Origin: Motacilla alba alba
Taxonomy: Eukaryota > Chordata > Aves > Passeriformes > Motacillidae
DNA length: 64,000 nt
Assembly (NCBI RefSeq): GCF_015832195.1
Contig: NW_024037374.1
Location: forward strand, 3,410,001 to 3,474,000
Direction: 5' to 3'
The translations under genes were made by a program, and so were the position numbers. Of this stretch, positions 10,356 to 20,693 are shown in pieces. The notes under the pieces are model-generated. The model was not told where the DNA came from and ran no database searches. It was given only the letters and a program-made list of their open reading frames with translations. The number at the start of each line of letters is the position of its first letter. The stretch's first letter is position 1.

Positions 10356-10495
10356 CCATTGTTTTCCTCTCCCTGGCACTGCCCAGTTCAGCCTTTCCCT
10401 GCCCCTGCCCCAGCCCAGCAGAGCAGCAGAGTCAGGTCTGGCCCTGCAGCAGGAACTGGAGGCGCTGGAGCTCAGGGACAGCCACTCTGTGTCTG

Positions 10496-10920
10496 TGTGA
10501 TAGATGAGTAATGAGATGATTGACTCTCACAATTAACAGACAAATATCATGTATATAGGTTAAGAAAATTTTTATAGATTAATAGTTATGTTTTACCCCC
10601 TTGCATTGTTGTCAAGGGACAGCCAGGGTTTGGGACATTTGGGAGGGTCGGATTGTCACTATGGCGACATCTGATCTCCAATCAGGATTTGAGGAAGTGA
10701 TCTCCACCATTGGACAGCAAAGAAGGGGTCGATGGACAGAGCTTTGGGTGAGGCTAAAGGGTTGAAAGGCGGAACCTCCATTGTGTGGGTGAGCACATGG
10801 TGGGGAAAATCCTTTGCTCCCAGTGCCGTAACATTTTCTCTGTTCAGTCTTCTGCTGTATTTTTGATAAGGTTTAATAAGCCTTTCTAAAATTATGAAAA
10901 GTGAGTAGCCATTTCACACA
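10496..10920 (+). repeat. 5' LTR of left-arm gammaretrovirus-like provirus
   Basis: Starts TGTGATAGATGAG and ends TTTCACACA. An ATAAG/TTTAATAAG polyadenylation region lies near 10,870. The sequence matches 50,604-51,029 reversed at about 95%, but its own 3' partner only at about 75%. Confidence 0.8.
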
Positions 10921-11544
10921 ATTTTTGGGGTGCTCATCCTGGATAAACACCTCTCCCCGGTGGCGCTAGGGGTTTTTGAAAAGAGGCGCAGCCACACCAC
11001 AAATTTGGCGGAGTCTATCGGACACTCCCAGGGCCACCGGTGGTCGCCGGCTGAAGCCCTGAGACAACAGGAGGCTGGATCAAGAAAAAAGAAGAAGAGA
11101 GTTGAGTACTATTTTTTGGCCAGATAATTATTCTGTAATTCCCCTATTGGAAAGCGAACTCCACGCCAGTACTATACCAGACCCGTCCTGGTCCCTTGGA
11201 GCTTTAGGATACTGGGCGGCTGGAGAGAACGGCAGGACACGTGGTGAACAGGAAAGAGGGGATTTCCCCCTGGCTGGCGGGACGTGTGAGACAGAAGGGT
11301 TTGTGAAGGATTTGGTAGCACAGAGCCAGCGCACACAAAGGGGGCCGAGTGGGGGCCCACTCGGGGCAGCCCCGGGCTCTAGCGTGTGGCCAGCAATTAG
11401 GGTGGGATTTAGAGGTGCAGTTAGACATTAGAGTACTCCTAGAGGAAGGAAAGATGGTGGTTAAGCTTCTCCAATTAAGGGAAGAGGATGAGGGCAAAAT
11501 TAATGAGATGGTGTGGGCAAAACTGGAAAATTGAGCTAAATTGA
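10921..11544 (+). other. Provirus leader with gag deletion junction
   Basis: This holds the primer-binding region and the leader up to about 11,395. It then jumps directly to the end of the protease region (GGGTGGGATTTAGAGG). The right arm has gag and most of protease between the same two sequences. Residual protease frame continues to about 11,534. Confidence 0.7.
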
Positions 11545-13440
11545 ACAGGAAACCTATAGTAATAAAAATAGTTGATGAGAGCCATCAAGTCCGTGTGCGA
11601 CAATATCCACTCTCCCTGGAGGGGAGATGAGGACTATGGCTGGTGATCCAGGACCTACTTGAGGATGGGACCTTAGAACCATGTATGTCCCCCCATAATA
11701 CACCCATATTACCAGGAAAGAAGTCAGATGGGACTTACAGGCTTGTTCAGTATTTAAGAGAAGTAAACAAAAAACAGTGAATCGGTACCCAGTAGTGCCT
11801 AACCCCTATACACTACTGGATAATATTCCCAAACACACCAGTGGTTTAGCATGACAGACCTAAAAGATGCCTTTTGGGCATGTCCAGGTGCAGAGAAAAG
11901 TAGGGATATATTTGTCTTTGAATGGGAGGACCCCGATTCTGGGAGGAAGCAACAGCTTCAGTGGACTAGGTTACCCCAAGGGTTTTCTGAATCCCCAAAC
12001 CTCTTTGGTCAAGCCTTGTGAGAAGTACTACAACTCTTCTCCATCAAACCTGAGATAAAGCTCATCCAGTATGTAGATGATTTGCTTCTCTCAGGACGGA
12101 ACAAGACAAAGTTTGGGAATCCATCACAGCAATGTTAAATTTTCTGGGGCACCAAGGACTTTGAGTATCAAAAGGGAAACTCCAATTTGTAGAGAGGGAA
12201 GTAAAATATCTAGAACACGGGATTTGTTAAGGGAGCTGGCGGCTGAGCCCTGAGAGGATTACGGGGCTAGCTTCACTCCCACGGCCAAAAACTAAGAGGT
12301 AAGTCAGAAGGTTTTAAGGCTTCTTGGGATACTGTAGGCTATGGATAGAAAGATACACACAAGCCATCAAGTTCCTTTATGAAAAGTTAGTTGAAGAGAT
12401 TAGGTGGGAAAACGACAATGAACAAAAGTTTGAAGCTTTAAAGCAAAAATTAGTCAGTGCACTGGCACGGAGTCTTCCTGCCTTAGACAAACCCTTCTAT
12501 CTCTTTGTAGATGTAGAAAGAGGGGTAGCTCATGGAGTACTAGCCCAGGACTGGGGAGGATCCAGGAAACTAGTGGCCTGTTGATCAAACCTGCTGGACC
12601 CTGTCAGCCGGGGATGGCCGACCTGTATTCGGGCAGTGGCAGCAACTGCTGTACTCGTAGAGCAAAGCAAAAAATTAACCTTTGGGGGAAAATTGAAAGT
12701 GTATACTCCTCACTCAGTTAGAAGTATCCTAAGCCAAAAGGCTGAGAAATGGCTCACTGATTGTCAAGTGCTAAAGTACAAAGCCATCTTAATAAATAGT
12801 GATTTAGAGCTAATCGTGAGTAACCAACTCAACCCTGCCCAGTTTTTGTATGGACAGCCAGATGAGGAACTAATACATAATTGCCTAGAGGTTATAAACT
12901 ATCAAACTAAAGTAAGAGAGGACCTAACAGATCAGCCACTCCAAGGTGGAAAAGGGTTGCACATCGATGGATCTTCACAGGTAATAAAGGGGCACAGGGT
13001 ATCGGAGTGCGCTGTAGTGGATGAAGGGTGAGTGGCCATAGAAAAGTCACCTTCCAGCTGGTCAGCCCAGTGTGTGTGAGCTATATGCCCTAAAGCGAGC
13101 TCTGGAAATATTGGCACAGGAAAGGGGAACAACATATACCGACTGAAAATGTGCTTTTGGAGTAGTGCATACCTTTGGAAAATTTGGGAAGAGAGGGGGC
13201 TATTAAATTCAAAGGGAAAGGGACTGATTAATGAAAAATTTGTTTTAGAAGAGTTAGAAACCTTATAATTGCCAGAGGAAGTAATGGTGGTATATGTTAA
13301 AGGACATCAACAAGGGTCGACTTAGAAAGTGCAAGGGAACAATTTATCTGATTTAGAAGCTAAAAATGCAACTGAATCAGAGACAGAAAAACTAATCGTA
13401 GTAATAACACCCATGAGAGAAATGCAAAAAGCCTAGAAGA
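11545..13440 (+). pseudogene. Gammaretrovirus-like RT and RNase H, left arm
   Basis: RT fingers and palm are recognisable across several frames. The catalytic YVDD codons are at 12,070-12,081 (IQYVDDLLLS). RT thumb and connection follow (12,324-12,600), and RNase H-like sequence with DGSSQVIKGHR is seen near 12,960. Many stops and frameshifts separate the pieces, for example near 11,628, 12,585, 13,029 and 13,145. The order is that of gammaretroviral pol. It is not functional. Confidence 0.75.
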
Positions 13441-14599
13441 GGAAGAACTTAAAATAGGAGCCAAGAAAGATAAGGAAGGGAAGTGGAGATTAGCAGATGG
13501 GAGTCAAATGTTTACTAAAACGCTGGCCAAGAAAATGCTAGAAGGCAAACATGGAACAACACATTGGGGTGCACAAGCACTAAGTGATCAATTTCTAAGG
13601 GATTGGGGATGCATAGGAATTTTCAGAATGGCTAAGCAAGTAACTGAATGGTGTATGATATGTCAACAAGTAAATAAGAAGGTCATGAGGAAAACACCAA
13701 GAGGAGGGTGAGAATTTGCCTTATGGCCCTTCCAAAACATCCAAGTAGACTTTACCAAGCTTCCCCACGTACAATGGTGGAAGTTTTTGCCAGAGATACT
13801 AGATCACGTGGCTCATTGGTAGAGGTGGTGCCCACTGTGAAAGCCAGTGCCAGTGTTGTGAGTAAAACACTTCTAGAATCAATCATTCCCCAATATGGGA
13901 TGGCAAACAGGATTGATTCACACCGGGGAACTCATTTCACATCGAAGATACGGCAGAAAGTTGTTTGGGCCCTGGGAGTAAAATGGGAATTACACACTCC
14001 ATGGCATCCACAGAGTTCTGGGTGTGTAGAGAGGATGAATCAAACTCTGAAAAGAGCTCTAGTTAAGCTAATGATTGAAACCCAAATGTCATACATCAAA
14101 TGTCTCCCTTTGGCCTTCTTAAGAATTAGAACCCAACCCCAGTCAGATCTGGGGGTCTCACCCCATGAAATGATGTTTGGGTTACCCTTCCTGACCTCAC
14201 CCCAGAAGGTTGCCCCCGATGAGGAAGGGGAAGCCAATGCCAAGAAATAAGTTGTCTCTAGCACAAACCTTAGAAGGGCTAAGACATAAAGGGGCAATTC
14301 CTCAAACTGCCACCCTGGATTTCAGAATCCATAATATTAATCCTGGGGATTGGGTGATGATTAAGTCATGGAGAGATCAGCCTCTAATTCCTCAGTGGGA
14401 AGGTTCCTTTCAGGCACTGCTCACCACTGAATCAGCCATGCGAACTGCAGAGCGGGGATGGACTCATGCCAACAGAGTCAAAGGCCTGGTAGAAGAACCC
14501 AAAGAGTGGACTACAACATCCAGGCTGGGTGAAACAAGATTGACTCTCAAGCAGAGACTGAAAGACAACCAGAAAAACACCGAGATGCCCAAAAAGTAG
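13441..14599 (+). pseudogene. Gammaretrovirus-like integrase, left arm
   Basis: A zinc-binding HHCC part (HWG...MICQQV, 13,508-13,711) is followed by a catalytic core open from 13,708 to 14,250 and a C-terminal barrel to 14,599 (WVMIKSWRDQPL). The Glu in CVERMNQTLK is kept. The middle catalytic Asp, which reads DSDQGTHF in the right arm, is His here (DSHRGTHF). Together with frameshifts this shows the enzyme is dead. Confidence 0.75.
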
Positions 14600-15177
14600 A
14601 GTCAAGCTTCCTCCAGCCAGCTGGAGAACTGTTTTCCTGTTTTAATGGGTGAGAATTACCAGCATCTGTTGAGGGGAAGCACACAAGGGACTGTAAAAGA
14701 TAATGGGGCAGTATCTTTAAGAAGTAAGACAAGGAATAGACGGCAAGACCGTGTTGGGCCATTTGTTCGCCACCAAGAACATTCCATAGCCCTGCTGTGG
14801 ATAGCAACCCTGTAGGCATGGTAATGTTAGGACAAAAGGCCATACAGGACCTCTATCATTCCTCAGTTGTCTTTTAATACAACAGCGACTAGAGGGCAGG
14901 ACCGAGTCAGCCTCTGTACTCAGCCCTGAGATACACTAACTGTGGGCAGCAACCACAGGGGCACGGTAGATGGGAGTCCAAGCCATACTGGACCTCTGTG
15001 ATGCCCTTTTGTCCATTCCAAATAAGTGTGTCTAAGGAAAACCTGAGGTTTTTTTCTCCTGTTCCCACTGTCCATGCCCACATCAACAGATGCTGGTATG
15101 ACTCATTCGAGAGAGAGAGAAAATTTTTGAAATAATTGTTTGAGCAAAATGACTTTTAGAAAAAGAAAAGGGGGGTT
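14600..15177 (+). other. Post-integrase region of the left provirus, env not recognisable
   Basis: It contains a short imperfect direct repeat (GCCATACAGGACCTCTAT / GCCATACTGGACCTCTGT near 14,842 and 14,981) and ends with the polypurine tract. No open frame resembles an envelope. Confidence 0.5.
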
Positions 15178-15602
15178 TGTTATAGATGAGTAATCCTATG
15201 GTTGACTGTCACAAATGAGGGGTGAATATTAAATGTATGTTAAGAGAAGTTCTGTAGATATACAGTTATCTTTCCCCTCCCCCTTGCATTGTTATCACAG
15301 GATGGCCTTAGTAGTTGGGGCATTTGGGAGGGTCGGCTTGTTACTATGGCAGCACCTGACCTCCAGTCAGGGTGCAAGACAGTGATCTCCACCACTGGAC
15401 AGTGAAGAAGCAGCTGATTGACAAGACTTTGGGAGGGGCTGGAGGTATAAAAGACAGAGCATCCATTTTTTTAGATAAGCACACGGTGACTGAATCCTTT
15501 GCTCCCAGCGCTGTGTTCTTCTCTATATTCAGTATTCTGTTGTATTTCGATAAGGTCTTAATAAACCATTTAAATTTTTGAAAGTCAAAATCGTTTCTCA
15601 CA
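15178..15602 (+). repeat. 3' LTR of left-arm gammaretrovirus-like provirus
   Basis: Starts TGTTATAGATGAG and ends TTTCTCACA. A TATAAAAG box (15,448) and an AATAAA signal (15,560) are present. It matches the right-arm 3' LTR (43,466-43,889) closely. Confidence 0.8.
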
Positions 15603-16190
15603 TGAGGTTGGGGAATATGGAGCAAGGTTGTCTACACTGGGGTCAGCTCTCAAGGTACAATTTCTCTGACCTGGCCAGACTTCCTTAGGAGAGACCCTGG
15701 ATCAATATCAATCACAGAATGCTGCAGTCACCTCTTGTGTAATAAGAATCACAATACAAGACACCCTTTAAGATAGGAATAGATATTTCTTAGAAGCTCT
15801 TTGAAATATTTCTCCCTAACTGTAAAAGGAAAATGTCCTGATGAACTGCATGAGAGCAGAGGGAAATCAAGGCAGAGCCATGGTTGGTCAGGACTTGCTT
15901 GATCCTAATGAGCCCCGTGGTACATTTGGAGTTGAGCCCTGGAACCTCAGGGCCTGAGAAGAGATTGCACAAACCTTTCCAGGAGTCAAAGCCAGAAGAA
16001 AAGCCCAAAACATCTCAGAGCATTAGTAGGTCCCACTGAGGTCTATCCCCAACACAGGCTCGTCATGGAGTCTTTGGAGGAGAAATTTGGAGGCCGGGGT
16101 GGCACAAAAACCTCTCAGAATCCTCAGTGAGAAAAGGAAAATACTAGATACCCTAAAAACCTTGAGTATCTCCAAGCATTAATGAGCCCC
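15603..16190 (+). repeat. 157-bp tandem repeat, first block, plus short flank
   Basis: After about 200 bp of unique flank, units start near 15,830. Each carries ATTAATGAGCCCCACTGAG and GATTGCACAAACCTCTC-like phrases. They recur with a period of about 142-160 bp and continue at 17,450-18,200 after an inserted segment. Confidence 0.7.
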
Positions 16191-17440
16191 GCTGCCGGCC
16201 CAGGATTCGCCAGGATCCACCGGGCCCCAGGAGCAGCCCCGGGCCGGGTCAGTTCGGCCAAGATTCTGCCACCATTGGGGTTCGTCTGCAACCACTGAGC
16301 AGGGGGAGGAGAAGCCATCGGCCCCCGGCCGTGCTGCTGCTGTGTTCTGGCCTGGCTGCTGAGATCCTGGCCCTCCCCCCAGCGCGGCCCATCGTGACAC
16401 AGCCCCAGCGCAGCCGCTGCAGAAACCTCCATGGTAAAACAGCTCCGGCCGCAAGTACCGAGCCCGGCCGGGGTCACGTAACCATCTGCAGGCCCCGGGT
16501 GAGATATGAACTCTTTCAGTGCTTCCATCCTCCCTGGAGTGAGAGAAAAGGACAAAGTGCAGGCACAGAGAGGAGCAACATGAAGACACCGAGGTCACTG
16601 AAGAGGAAGTTGAGACACAGATGGGAGGGATGAGGATATGTCTTGATCTTGGGGCTGAAATCCTCTTGTAAAGCTATGGAGAAGGATGGAATTGATAGAT
16701 CAGACTCTCTTTTTCCCTATAATGCCTTAAAAAGTATGGGGAGATGACTTGATCAGCAAAGGCCTCCATGCTAATTTAAGCAAATGTAGAACTAGCTGTG
16801 ATCCCATGAGAAGTTTGTACAGAGAAAAAGAGAAGAGTGATGAGAGCCTGTGCCCTCAGGGAGAGAAGAAAAAGATCTCTCTTCCCAGAGATGCAGATGA
16901 TTTCAGAAATAGATGAAGAGAACCTTTGCTCTTAAACAGCTCAACTTTACACGAATACCCCTTATTCTGTAATGGCCCATAAACACAGCTGTGGGAACGG
17001 CTGTGAACAAATGGGTGGGACTTCTTCATAAATGTAGATTTTTGGGGTGGCTGCTATTCGTGGGAATTGAGAGCCACGAGAGAATTGTTTTCTTATGGAG
17101 AAAACTCCACAGCATGAAAGAGAGACTCGTCTCCCAAAGAGAACTGAAGAAAGACTATTCTAAAAGTAGGAAACTGAAAATCTTAGGTTTCTCTCTTTAC
17201 ATTGTCAGTAAGAAACAAAAGGCTCTAGGGAAAGAAGTGTTCTGAAAGTTTTGTTCTGATTCCTATTGCTCTTAATATTTATTACTAATTTTGAACTTTT
17301 CTTTATACCCATTTAATGTTTTAGACCTACGTTGCCTTTCTCCTAATCCCACCTCACAGCAGGAAATGAGTAAGTGTATTCTAGTGAGTACACTGGTAAT
17401 TAGCCAACACTGAACCCGCCACACTAATTGATGCACTGGC
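16190..17440. other. Segment absent from the right arm
   Basis: The first 450 bp are GC-rich (CCGGGCC-type, CpG-containing). The rest is purine-rich and A/T-rich, with short open stretches but no protein I recognise. The right arm passes straight through the 157-bp repeat here, so this is an insertion in the left arm or a loss from the right. The flanking repeat units match each other. Confidence 0.5.
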
Positions 17441-17449
17441 CAAGAAATC

Positions 17450-18200
17450 TCAAATTAGCAAACCAGAACCACTACAGAAACCTTCCTGATGAACTTCACC
17501 AGAACAGAGAGAAATCAAGGCAGACCCATGGTTTCTCAGAACTTGCTTGATCCTAATGAGCCCTGTGGTGCATTTGGAGATGAGCCCAGGAACCTCAGGC
17601 CCTGAGAGGAGATTGCACAAACCGTTCCAGGAATCAAAGTCAGAAGAAAACTCTAAAGTGTCTAAAAGAATTAATGAGTCGCACTGAGGTCCATCCCCAA
17701 CATAGGCAGCCCATGGACTCCTTGGAGGAGAGAATTGGAGGCCAGGATGGCTAAAAAACCTCTCAGGAACCTCAGTGATGAAAGAAAATACCAAAGCACC
17801 TTAAAAATTTTGAGTATCTCAAAGTAGTAATGAGCCCCACTGAGTGTCAGTACAAAGCTCTCAAGGGACTCGTTAAAGCAGATAATTGGGGCCATGATTG
17901 CACAAACCTCTCACAGAGTCTGTGTCAAAAGGGAAACACCAAGTACCTGAAAATAACTGAAGTACCTGGAAGCATTAATGAGCCCCACTGAGTGTTGTTA
18001 CTGACAAAGCCTCTCCAGGGACTAATTACAGCAGATCATTGGAGGCCATGATTGCACAAACCTCTCAGAGACTCCAAGGCAAAAGCCAAACCCAAAGTCC
18101 TTTGAAAAGCTTGCAGTCCCTGGAAGCATGAAGGAGCCCCCAAGGGCCATTGCTGAGCAAGGCTCCCCAGGGACTCCTTCCAGCAGATCCTTGAGGCCAC
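17450..18200 (+). repeat. 157-bp tandem repeat, second block
   Basis: About four to five degenerate units. Repeat phrases fall near 17,670, 17,829, 17,985 and 18,127. The reverse-orientation counterpart lies at 42,580-43,200 in the right arm. The array sits 0.7 kb upstream of the putative OR noncoding exon in both arms. Confidence 0.75.
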
Positions 18201-18908
18201 TGGCATGTGGGCTAGGGGGGATGCTGAGGGCAGGACAAGGGGCTGCCAGTGCCCAGGCTGGCTGGGGCTGTGGCAGGAGGCCCCAGTGGCTGAGGACAAG
18301 GTGTCTCCTGCCAGCCCTTGGTGGCACAGAGCCTGCTGGGCCCCAGGGCACCAAGCCTTGCCTTCTCTTTGTCCCCACCTGTCATCACTGCCTGCAGTTC
18401 TCTGCTCTGCCTCGGGCCTGGGGACACTTTCTCAGTGGTGTCCCTCCCTGGGACCCATTAAAAGTCCAAGAAACTTTGGAGTGCGATTCTGACTTGGAGT
18501 TCTGCAGAGGTTTCTTCAGCTCCCTCTCAGGGACTGATGTTCAGGGCCTGAGCACAAAGCCCCAGAGGGTCATTAAAGTCCTTGTGCTGTGTCTGTGCTG
18601 CTGAGCTGGGCTGGGCTGCTGGCACAGAGGCAGCTGCTGGTAACCAAGAAGAGCTTGAAAAGCACATTTCTCTTGCTGAGCAGCTCTTCTGCCAGCCCAG
18701 CAGGGCTGGGGCACTGCCTGCAGCCAGCCCGGGCACAGCACAGAGGCACAGAGAGCTTCAATCTGTTGGGGCTGGGAAGGTGCTGAGAAGTGCCTGGGGC
18801 AGAATCCCTGCCAGCCCTTGGCACAGGAACCTCTGGCTGCAGGACAATGCAGCTACAGCTCCTGGAGTGATCTCCTAAAGCTGGAACATCCCAGTGCCTA
18901 CAGACTCT
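18201..18908 (+). other. OR upstream segment with putative noncoding exon end
   Basis: This GC-rich segment is shared at about 96% with the right arm (41,815-42,580 reversed). Its part 18,330-18,800 is also related to 31,150-31,610 in the spacer. It ends at a consensus splice donor (CTCT|GTGAGT, GT at 18,909-18,910), exactly where homology between the arms is lost. A 5' noncoding exon of the receptor gene is the simplest reading. No TATA box is clear. Confidence 0.45.
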
Positions 18909-19701
18909 GTGAGTACATTCTCTGACTCTCTCTTGGGCAGAGCAGCCAGGGGTGCCCAGGGCTGTCCTGCAGAGCAGGCTCCTGCAGCCCAGGGCGCTGT
19001 GCTGGGGCAGGGACTCTGCTGCCTGCCAGGGACAGCTCTCAGCCAGCCCTGGCAGCTGCTCCCAGCACTGGGGGACAAGATCTCGGTGGAAGGAAATGTC
19101 CTGGAATTGTTATCCTTGTGTGGTGAGGATGCTGCATTGTTCAGGACTGCTTCCAGCGTGACATTTATCTCCAGAACATTTCCAAGCAGATTATACAAGG
19201 AGCTCAGCAAGGCAGGGTCTGCATAAAATGGAAAATCCTGCCTTTTAATCTACTGCTCTGGGTTGACTGGATGGGAAAATGCACATATATTTTCATCTCT
19301 CAGTTCAGGAGGGGAAAAGAAAATAAATTTCTCTCAGATCTGAAAAACCGGGCAGTGACAGAAAGAAGCACAGATACTCTTAGATGCACCATCAGTGTCG
19401 CTTTTCCAGTCTTCTCAGGATTGCTCTGATGTTGCCATTGGAGCCTGTAGAGCCAGAGCTGCCCCTGGGCAGTGCCAGAGCTGGGAGGGGTCTGCAGGGC
19501 AGAGCTGAGCCCCCAGGGCTGGGCTGGGCTCTGGCAGCACTGGCAGGACCCAGCCCTGGGCACAGGGAAGCAGCTGCTGGCAGGGACAGCTCCAGGCAGC
19601 AGAGCCCTAGGCAGGCAGTGGGGGGAAAGTGTCCCCAGGCTGTGCTGGGATATTGAAAATCCTCTCCAAATCCAACTATTCCATGATTACTTTTCTTACA
19701 G
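18909..19701 (+). other. Putative OR intron, left arm
   Basis: It runs from the GTGAGT donor at 18,909 to a pyrimidine-rich acceptor ending TTACAG at 19,701. It does not align with the corresponding right-arm interval (40,322-41,814), which is about twice as long. No gene is seen in it. Confidence 0.4.
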
Positions 19702-19724
19702 ATCCCCATGCCAAGGCACTGCAA

Positions 19725-20657
19725 ATGTCCAACAGCAGCTCCATCAGCCACTTCCTCCTGCTGGCATTGGCAGACACACGGCAGCTGCAGCTGCTGCACT
19801 TCTGCCTCTTGCTGGGCATCTCCCTGGCTGCCCTCCTGGGCAACGGCCTCATCATCAGCGCCGTAGCCTGCGGCCAGCACCTGCACACGCCCATGTTCTT
19901 CTTCCTGCTCAACCTGGCCCTCACTGACCTGGGCTCCATCTGCACCACTGTCCCCAAAGCCATGCACAATTCCCTCTGGGACACCAGCAACATCTCCTAC
20001 ACAGGATGTGCTGCACAAGTCTTTTTTTTTGTTTTCTGCACAGCAACAGAGTTTTATCTCCTGACCATCATGTGCTACGACCGCTTTGTGTCCATCTGCA
20101 AACCCCTGCACTACGGGACCCTCCTGGGCAGCAGAACTTGTGCCCACATGGCAGCAGCTGCCTGGGCCAGTGCCTTTCTCAATGCTCTCATGCAAACAGC
20201 CAATACATTTTCCCTGCCCCTGTGCCATGGCAATGCCCTGGGCCAGTTCTTCTGTGAAATTCCACAGATCCTCAAGCTCTCCTGCTCCAAATCCTATCTC
20301 AGGGAACAGGGACTCATTGCAGTTAGTGTGTGTTTAGCATTTGGTTGTTTTGTTTTCATTGTTTTCTCCTATGTGCAGATCATCAGAGCTGTGCTGAGGA
20401 TCCCTTCTCATCAGGGACGGCACAAAGCCTTTTCCACCTGCCTCCCTCACCTGGCCGCGCTCTCTCTGTTCCTCAGCAGTATTATGTTTGCCTACCAGAA
20501 GCCCCCCTCTATGTCCTCCCCATCCCTGGATCTGGCCCTGACAGTTCTGTACTCGGTGGTGCCTCCAGCCCTGAACCCCCTCATCTACAGCCTGAGGAAC
20601 CAGGAGCTCAAGGCTGCAGTGGGGACACTGATGACTGGAAGGTTTTGGAAACATTAA
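19725..20657 (+). CDS. Olfactory receptor, family 14-like (left arm)
   Basis: This is an intact 310-residue seven-helix receptor in a single coding exon, which detects odorants at olfactory neuron cilia through G-olf. Visible hallmarks are an N-terminal NSS glycosylation site (residue 3), LHTPMFFFLLNLALTD in helix 2, the TGCAAQ cysteine, TIMCYDRFVSICKPLHY (DRY region), FSYVQI in helix 5, KAFSTCLPHL before helix 6 and PALNPLIYSLRN in helix 7. The start at 19,725 (MSNSSS) is preferred over an in-frame ATG at 19,629 because family members start there and a splice acceptor lies at 19,700-19,701. AATAAA is at 20,688. It differs from the right-arm receptor at about 40 residues. Family 14 (avian gamma-c) is recognised from the sequence style; the exact subfamily is not certain. 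Confidence 0.93.
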   Translation: MSNSSSISHFLLLALADTRQLQLLHFCLLLGISLAALLGNGLIISAVACGQHLHTPMFFFLLNLALTDLGSICTTVPKAMHNSLWDTSNISYTGCAAQVFFFVFCTATEFYLLTIMCYDRFVSICKPLHYGTLLGSRTCAHMAAAAWASAFLNALMQTANTFSLPLCHGNALGQFFCEIPQILKLSCSKSYLREQGLIAVSVCLAFGCFVFIVFSYVQIIRAVLRIPSHQGRHKAFSTCLPHLAALSLFLSSIMFAYQKPPSMSSPSLDLALTVLYSVVPPALNPLIYSLRNQELKAAVGTLMTGRFWKH

Positions 20658-20687
20658 ACTGCTGGCCAATTTCTGCAAAACACCTCT

Positions 20688-20693
20688 AATAAA
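20688..20693 (+). terminator. Polyadenylation signal of left OR gene
   Basis: AATAAA lies 31 bases after the stop codon. The right-arm receptor lacks a canonical copy at the matching place. Confidence 0.6.

Larger units (their letters stand above)
10496..15602 (+). mobile_element. Gammaretrovirus-like provirus, left arm, gag-deleted
   Basis: The 5' LTR is 10,496-10,920 and the 3' LTR is 15,178-15,602. A decayed proline-tRNA-type primer site starts near 10,926 (TGGGGTGCTCATCCTGGAT). Broken RT, RNase H and integrase follow. A polypurine tract (AAAAAGAAAAGGGGGG) sits directly before the 3' LTR. Compared with the right-arm copy, about 2.4 kb (matrix to protease) is missing at about 11,395. No env is recognisable between 14,600 and 15,177. 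No target-site duplication was found. The 5' and 3' LTRs differ from each other by about a quarter, far more than the arms differ. Confidence 0.85.
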
